Shown: piece by piece, positions 57,861 to 64,000 of the stretch
Position numbering within the stretch: position 1 is the first letter of the stretch
How the letters are laid out: each line of letters begins with the position of its first letter
DNA from: Dipteronia dyeriana
Taxonomy: Eukaryota; Streptophyta; Magnoliopsida; Sapindales; Sapindaceae
DNA: 64,000 nt
Reading direction: 5' to 3'
NCBI GenBank assembly: GCA_032871835.1
Contig: CM065299.1
Span: forward strand, 30,492,074 to 30,556,073
Notes under the pieces: generated by a model
What the model was told of the DNA's origin: nothing
The model's database searches: none
Seen by the model: the letters and a program-made list of their open reading frames with translations, nothing else
Position numbers and translations under genes: made by a program

Positions 57861-58276
57861 ATCTACAGTAATACTATTATTATTAACCCGACCTCAGATA
57901 TCGAAGCGAAGAGGAGCCTTGCGGAGATTGAGGTAGATTGAAAAGCCATGAGGGGTGAGGTGAACTTCCACAATAAACGAGCGGAGGAGAGGAGAACGAG
58001 TAATTGGGTGTATTCTAGTTCTTTCCTATAAGGAATGGCGTATGGCTGTGGATAATAGTCTAATAGAGCAGGTTGCCAATAGAAATTTGTACTTGAAACG
58101 ACTTGGGTACTAATGTTGCAATGCACAATATGTTCATATTCTAAATATCACATTAAATGAAATTACAGGTACCATAGAATTCAATACAATGACTTTAAAT
58201 TATATATATGGCTCCAAGCTCAATTGAAATTCTGAACAAACGATTGCACGACTGATTCTTCCACTCATGTCATTTG
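57861..58276. other. Spacer downstream of the OPT gene
   Basis: No gene recognised; an 87-codon minus-strand frame (57863-58126) lacks recognisable features. It includes the 3' flank of the transporter gene; no clear polyadenylation signal was assigned. Confidence 0.4.
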
Positions 58277-61257
58277 TTAAAGAGTGGGACAACCTTCCAC
58301 AGATACACCAGCAGCTGTAGGGCACTGTGCAAGGGGACAATGATCTCCCACATCTAAACCCCACCAGTTAACTCCATAGATATCATTTATCTGTAGAGTT
58401 GCACTTATTAACAGAAATTGAAAGGCAACTCCCAGGTCCAGCCCATTTGCCAATACATAATTGTACTTGGTCCACCAATCTTTATATTTGTTATATATAA
58501 TTAAATTGAAGAGGACCCCCACACTTATCCAAGACCAGTAATTCACTGCCCCAGCTGCTAGCAAAAATAAGACACCTCCCAATATATTTGGTACGTTAAT
58601 GCTTTTGATCCATTTTTTCTCAGGAAAATACTTTGACACAGCCCAAACCAACAAAGGTGGAATCACACCAATGAAGAGGAAATAGAAGAGTTTCGAGTAC
58701 ATACCCTCAGGAAAAAATACACGCCGAGGACCAATCATGCCCCAAATTATCGAGTTGTCATAGACTGTATGCTGCGCAGGACATGTCCATTGACTACCCT
58801 TAGGTAAGCTTTTTGGGTCACATATGTTTTCAACGGTTGATATAAGCTGCCATGATGTAAAGAAATTTACTACAGCTGAAATGATACCTCCAGTTAATTG
58901 TGCCACAAACATTGATTTAGGGGGAATCTTCATGTAATGACCCATTTTCAATTCATACATAAAATAAAGAGCATGAGACATAGCAGAATTACTGAAGGCT
59001 TTGAAAACCAAGTTCGCCATTGGCTTGCCAGGATAGATGTATCCTATCAACATTTCTGAAATAAAGTTGAACTCAATAGTCTGCAAAACATTTGGACATA
59101 AATTAGAGACTACATTGATTGAATAATAGAGCTAAACATATATAAGAAACTAACCTGACCAGTGGTGGCTTGAACTACACCAATGGGTAGAAGAAAAATC
59201 AACACTAGGAGACATGCTAACAGGACACCCCAATATGGAAGTTGTAATTGCTTCTCAAATTTTATGCAACCGAACATTCCAAAGCCAATTACTGAAAATA
59301 TAATTGCATAAAACCACCACTGAGGAACAGGATTGTATTTCTTCATTAGCCTATTATGGACATCTTCTCTGGTGCTGTTACCACTACCATATGCATTCTT
59401 GAATTGTTGCCATGTCTCCCTGTACAGAGTTTAATATTTGATCACATCGTCAGTGAAGAAACACAAATGGCATGACGAACAGGTAGATGCAAAATGTAAT
59501 TTAAGCTAAGAGAGTGGTGGCATTACCTTCCATGAAAAACTATAAAATGACTAAGAGTGGCTGTGACAGCGGCAAAGCCAAACCCAGTACAAAAAAGATA
59601 CACAACACTAATATACAACTTTGAGTAGCTTTCATAACCCTCTTGATTGAATGTGAGATCATTCTCATTAATAATATTTGAAATATTATAATGCAGACCA
59701 TATTTATCGAAAAGATCTAGAGAGTTCAAAGGAAAATGTCTTGCATTGTTTGAATTAGTCCAATAGGCAATTGGGCATATTATGTAGAGAAATAATATGA
59801 ATCCAACTGATGTATTAACGATTGTGGACAATGGGTAAGCGATTGGATTTCCTATATAACCAGATATTGCAGACCAATCAAAGGTGAAGGAACCAATGCC
59901 AAAGCCATTGCGACCAGAGCCAATAAGCTGAGCTATGACCGATTGTTTCCAGAACCAGCAAACAACCGAGAGAGCACTAATTGAAGGGAAAAAATAGCCT
60001 GGTATTACAGCATAGGCAAAGCTGGCGACTGCTACTACAAGAAAAAACTGAAGTTTCGATATCCCTCTTTTAGGCCTTTCTTCGACTTCGTGTACTGCCC
60101 TATGTGTTAAAAGCGTTGGTCAGCTTTCAAACATGCAATTATTCACAAAAACACTCATTTACTCTTAAGGGAATTGAATATACCTGTAGAAAGACACGTC
60201 AAGTAAGGTAATAGGGTACCACATGTAAGGATTATACACTAAAAACTTCATAAAGATTCCTGCGAACCCATAACCAAGCAGCTGTTGCATGACCAATATA
60301 ATTACAGATTTTATATGAATACAATGTTGTAGCTCAAGCTTTCGTAAAAGAAAAGTTTAATAACACGTTAAAAATAAATTGTGGACCATTACCTGGATTG
60401 CCAGAGCCAATAGTAATCCAATCCAGAAATTTAAATATTTCTTGTAGAAGATCTTCCTCACTGCCATAATTAATATACTGTAAGGAGAATCCGAGCCAGA
60501 GTTGGCCAAAATAGAGAGCAACACATGTTCTTTAATGTTGAAAGGTCCTGGATTCATTGAGAAGCTCCATGTTGTTCCTGGAACTTTCACAGGTTCAGAT
60601 GGAAGTCTTGCTGCCATTAATTTTCCAAACAAGACAAGAACCATTTGTACAACACTAGGCGGAATACCGACATAGTTTTGGCGATACATGAAGAACTGTG
60701 TCAAAAAAGCCAGAATGAAGCATGCAATAGGTCCTAGAATCCAAGTTCGAAATGTTAAGGTTGGCAAAGTTGGGTCGTCACTGACGGGAATTGTAAGCCT
60801 TACTTGCTCTATTGGAGAATCATTGATAATCTCATCTTCATCTGTGAACACCAACATCATTTACCATTCATCATACTACAAAACATATTGTAGCTACTAC
60901 ATTGATCATATCGAAATTTGTTTCAATTTTTTTACCTGGAAATATATTATTATTAAATAATCATGGGAATAACAACAAATTCAAGTGAATACCCTATGAT
61001 TTATCATTCATCTAAAAGCAACATTCGAACTATATTAGATTGCATCAGTAAATTAAACTTGAAAGGCATCTAGGATGTGTCTTTTGAAATGTTATTTTGG
61101 TTTTGTTTTCCATTTTGTTGCACCCCACAATAGTATCCATGAAAAAGTAATCAAAATCACTCAAACAACATGATTTCAAACATTGTACTCAATGACATTC
61201 AAAATTATTGATGTGATAGAACATACCTTCATGATCCATTTGAATGTTTTTTTCCAT
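58277..61257 (-). CDS. Oligopeptide transporter (OPT family), six exons, intact
   Basis: Proton-coupled transporter of small peptides in the OPT family, a polytopic membrane protein. Exons (minus strand): 61227-61257, 60393-60841, 60184-60281, 59527-60099, 59155-59419 and 58277-59080. All five introns (74-385 bp) start GT and end AG, and the exons sum to 2220 bp, giving 739 aa, the usual family length, with no stop. The start is ATG 61257, in a 31-bp first exon (MEKNIQMDHE). Family marks: SPIEQVRLTIPVSDDPTLPT near the N-terminus, the NPG motif in FSMNPGPFN (residues 107-109), the KIPP motif in YMKIPPKSMF (523-526), GNPIAYPLSTIVNT and a C-terminal Cys/Pro tail, CPLAQCPTAAGVSVEGCPTL. Many hydrophobic membrane segments (roughly 14-16 expected for the family). 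Substrate specificity cannot be read from sequence. It is the only intact host gene in the window. Confidence 0.95.
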
Positions 61258-61670
61258 AGTCAAACACATACACACGAAGATTCAAGTTCTCCCAATTTTG
61301 AAAAGCAAATTTGATTCTTAATTTCTATCTTTTTATATTCTAATGGAATGAATAGGAATAAAAACCGGTCAAATTTACTAAATATGATAGATGAAAAGGC
61401 TTTAAAATATGCTAAACAACTCATGATTAACTTCAATTCCTTCCAAATTAAAAAAGTCATAATTAGCAAGTATAACATAAAATGGAATGCAAGTAATTAG
61501 TATATTCTGAAAATCAATTCATAATTGTCCCCTTAATTACGATCAAATTGGAAACACAATATTAAAGTTTCTTAAAAAAAATCACCAATTTGAGTAATAT
61601 TAGACCAGAATCTGCTACTGATCCACTATTATTAGTTTACAAAAAACAAAATCCTAAATATTTTCAAAAC
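61258..61670. other. Upstream region of the OPT gene
   Basis: AT-rich, no gene. It should contain the promoter and 5' UTR of the minus-strand transporter gene, but I cannot place a TATA box or start site with confidence. The nested MITE begins at 61671, about 410 bp upstream of the start codon. Confidence 0.4.
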
Positions 61671-62668
61671 AGTAATACTATACATCATAACTTTTCAATC
61701 ACAACACATGTGGTAGCTGATGTGTCAATTGTTGAGTGGATATAATTTATCTCACTTAATCATATACAGTGTTATAGTAAACGCTAGTCGCTAGTCGGGC
61801 GGTAGACCAGCGCCTAGACGGTCCAGACGGCGCCTATGCGGATGCCTAGGCGGTTGATTTTTTATTTTTTATTTTTTTATTTTTCCTACCTATAAAACCA
61901 ATAATAAAACTCATATTATGACGAAATTCAAACAAAATCATCAACATAATTCCCTTTTTATTTTTATGTCTTGAACTTGTTTAATTTTACTTCTTAATGT
62001 ATATTTTAGATTTTTATATCGTGAGAGGGTATGTTTTGTTATTTTACAAATTTGTTTTTTAAAAGTAAAATATCTTTACTTTTCTTTTATCTCTTCCACT
62101 CCTTCTCTTTCTCTTTCACGCTTTCTCTCCCAAAACTCTCCTCCACCATTTTCTATCATTTGAAGCTTTCTCATTCATCCATTAAACTTGTTTTTGAGTT
62201 ATTTTTCATTAAATTTTGGTGGGTTTTGTTTGTCAACAGCACTCGAATATTATTTGTGTTGATTTTGCTCATTTTTTTCTCCATTGATTCGATTTGCAAG
62301 AAGCCAAGAACACCATAAAATCTCGGTGCTGTTTTTGTGGACCTTTGTTGTGGTAGCGCGACTGGCAGAGGAATGATTTTGGGTTTTATTTCGGGTTTTG
62401 GTTTATGCTTGTGATTTTCACGATCTGGGAAGTTGATTTTGGGTTTGATTTTCACTTTTTGATGATTTTTTTTCCGTTGACCATTGTTGACCTCTGTTGA
62501 CCGATTTTTATGGCCGAATTGCTTGATTCACGACGGTGGAAGACCGCACAACTCCTAGGCGGCCGCCTAGAGCGTTTTTTTGAACACTGCTCATGTATCC
62601 ACTCACCAATTGACACCTTAACTGCCACATGTGTTGTGATTGAAAAGTTGTGATGTTTAGCATTACTC
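61671..62668. mobile_element. Mutator-like MITE, split by another MITE
   Basis: The arms are inverted repeats: 61671-61740 (CAGTAATACTATACATCATA, then CTTTTCAATCACAACACATG) and 62598-62668 (complement GAGTAATGCTAAACATCACA, then CTTTTCAATCACAACACATG). They are flanked by an exact 9-bp repeat, TTTTCAAAA (61662-61670 and 62669-62677), the duplication length of Mutator-type elements. Without the insert it is only about 170 bp, nearly all inverted repeat. Confidence 0.75.
61767..62589. mobile_element. hAT-like MITE (823 bp) inside the Mutator-like MITE
   Basis: Begins CAGTGTTATAGTAAACGCTAG and ends with the complement of CAGTGTTCAAAAAAACGCTC. The adjoining subterminal region is rich in CTAGGCGG / GCGCCTAG motifs. 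The 8-bp flanks ATCATATA (61759-61766) and CTCATGTA (62590-62597) agree at 6 of 8 positions, consistent with an aged hAT duplication. No transposase; the frames at 62031-62455 have no recognisable content. Confidence 0.65.
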
Positions 62669-62743
62669 TTTTCAAAATGTTAAGGTTACGGATATAGAAA
62701 TCATACAAAAACAAATATCTTTCAAAACTATTTGGGATGATAT

Positions 62744-64000
62744 CACTACAACAAAATTGGTCTTTTAGGGATGAAAATTTATTGGAATGAAAAATTCGTC
62801 CCAGTAGAACATCTATTGGGGCGTAGGGATGAAAAAATTAGTCACAATAGAACGTCTATTGGGACGAAAAAAATTATTCATCCCTAAAAAGTGCAAAACT
62901 AACGAGACTTTTAGGGACGAAAATAATTTGTAACAATAGGATGTGTATTGGGAAGAAATAAATTGTTCATTCCAGTAGAAAGTCTATTGGGACGAAAATA
63001 ATTCGTCCCTAAAATGTTTGACATCTTTTTTTTTTGAGAGAAAAGAAAAAAAATAAAAGAAATTATAGATGCTAGTTTATTAAGACAAAAATAATATTTA
63101 TTGTTGATAATGATTTATCGGGATTATATTTTTTTTTTATCTTTATTTTTTAAATTTTTTCTTAAGAAACAGAGATCACAACTAAATTTGCTTCAATTTT
63201 ATATTAATTATTGTAGATTGATTCAAAAAATTATAAAAAATTATACATATACTTTTATAAATATAATAAATAAAAATCTAAAATACCAAACTACTTTTTA
63301 GAAAAGTTGCTGCACATTTATCCTTCCCTTTGTGATAGGAATTCAAATATTACATTTGTCGATTAAGTTGAAAAATGTAAAGAAAGTCCATCTATTCCGC
63401 GTACGATTAACGATAGACCATTTCATCTTATAATATATGATTTGAGAAAAATAGTTTAATTAAATGCTACAAAAAATATTTTTTTAACAAGAAAAGAAAT
63501 TATTGGAATTAATCTACAATAAAAATTAAATAACATATAGAGGTTCTATATAAATAGTATGCTTTAATTAATAAATTCTAAACAATAGCAAAGTGGATAA
63601 GTTTTGCTTTAGTTTCAGGTGAGTGGTTCGACGCTAAACATTAAATGAGGTTTGATTGTGATGGGAGGGTTGTGATGAGAGTGATCTGGGGTTGGGTAGG
63701 TAGTGGGGTGATAGGGTTCCAAACAAACAAGTTTTTTTTTTTTTTCAAATTTCGTCCCTATAGATATTTTATAGGGATCAAAAGAAATATTGTCCCTATA
63801 TTATTTTTTCTCTATAGGTAGTATTTCGGACAAATTTTAATTTTCGTCCCAAGGAACCTATTATGATCCACCTTAGACGATGTAATTTGGGATGAATTTA
63901 CTTATTAAATCGTAAATGTGGAGAGAAATTTCTACTGAAGTATGAGTTTCAATCATGATTCATTCTTATAACCATTGATATAATAATTTAATAAAATATT
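62744..64000. mobile_element. Left end of a CACTA (En/Spm) element, running off the window
   Basis: CACTACAACAAAATTGGTC at 62744 is a typical plant CACTA terminus. Within the next 280 bp, TATTGGGACGAAAA and TTTAGGGACGAAAA-type subterminal repeats occur several times in both orientations, and more GTCCCTATA/GGGACGA motifs lie at 63745-63860. No ...TTGTAGTG right end is present up to 64000, so the element continues beyond or is truncated. No transposase is seen. The interior is AT-rich. Confidence 0.7.

Noticed and set aside
1..64000. tRNA, rRNA or other structured RNA genes
   Set aside because: No cloverleaf-compatible sequence with A and B boxes and no rRNA stretch was seen; the TGGTATCAGAG sequences are primer-binding sites, not tRNAs.

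Overview
The window is nuclear DNA of a flowering plant, probably a eudicot. It is AT-rich, holds one ordinary GT-AG-spliced gene, and is otherwise packed with plant-type LTR retrotransposons (Sirevirus-like and other Ty1/Copia, Ty3/Gypsy Tat lineage) and DNA transposons (PIF/Harbinger, Mutator-like, hAT-like, CACTA). Nothing in it is bacterial or organellar. The species cannot be named from the sequence.

Layout. 1-6.96 kb: a minus-strand Sirevirus-like Copia remnant (gag, PBS, scrap of LTR), interrupted by a 2.48-kb solo LTR (604-3080) with a 5-bp target duplication. 6.96-7.75 kb: a separate minus-strand Copia RT/RNase H fragment. 7.75-10.0 kb: non-coding AT-rich DNA. 10,008-19,476: a complete but dead plus-strand Sirevirus-like Copia element with both LTRs, PBS, gag-pol and a multi-polypurine 3' region. 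20.1-24.5 kb: another Copia remnant, split in its integrase/pol frame by a second copy of the solo LTR in reverse orientation (22,114-24,439). 25.4 to about 41.2 kb: a decayed PIF/Harbinger transposon (minus-strand transposase, divergent plus-strand Myb/NAM-like ORF1, a 211-bp triplication between them) with an 11.8-kb minus-strand Tat-type Gypsy element (25,652-37,469) inserted in it. The Gypsy element carries gag-pol on one strand and an additional, apparently spliced, antisense ORF on the other. 41.2-43.98 kb: AT-rich DNA with a GC-rich cluster of near-palindromes. 43,984-55,608: a Mutator-like element with about 140-bp inverted ends and an exact 9-bp target duplication. Its transposase is split by a 6.4-kb LTR element (47,233-53,640) that has no recognisable gag-pol but carries an intronless LONELY GUY (LOG)-like cytokinin-activation gene copy and an unrecognised cysteine-rich ORF. 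55.7-57.9 kb: an hAT-like pair of ends around a diverged Sirevirus-type LTR. 58,277-61,257: the one intact host gene, a six-exon oligopeptide transporter (OPT family, 739 aa, minus strand). 61.67-62.67 kb: a small Mutator-like MITE with an hAT-like MITE inside it. 62,744 to the end: the left end of a CACTA element.

Together this is a nested transposon cluster beside a single conserved membrane-transporter gene. At least five insertions can be ordered in time because the younger element splits the older one, and for most of them target-site duplications can be read directly. The most unusual cargo is the LOG-like gene inside the LTR element. All retroelement and transposase reading frames carry stops or frameshifts, so none looks autonomous now.
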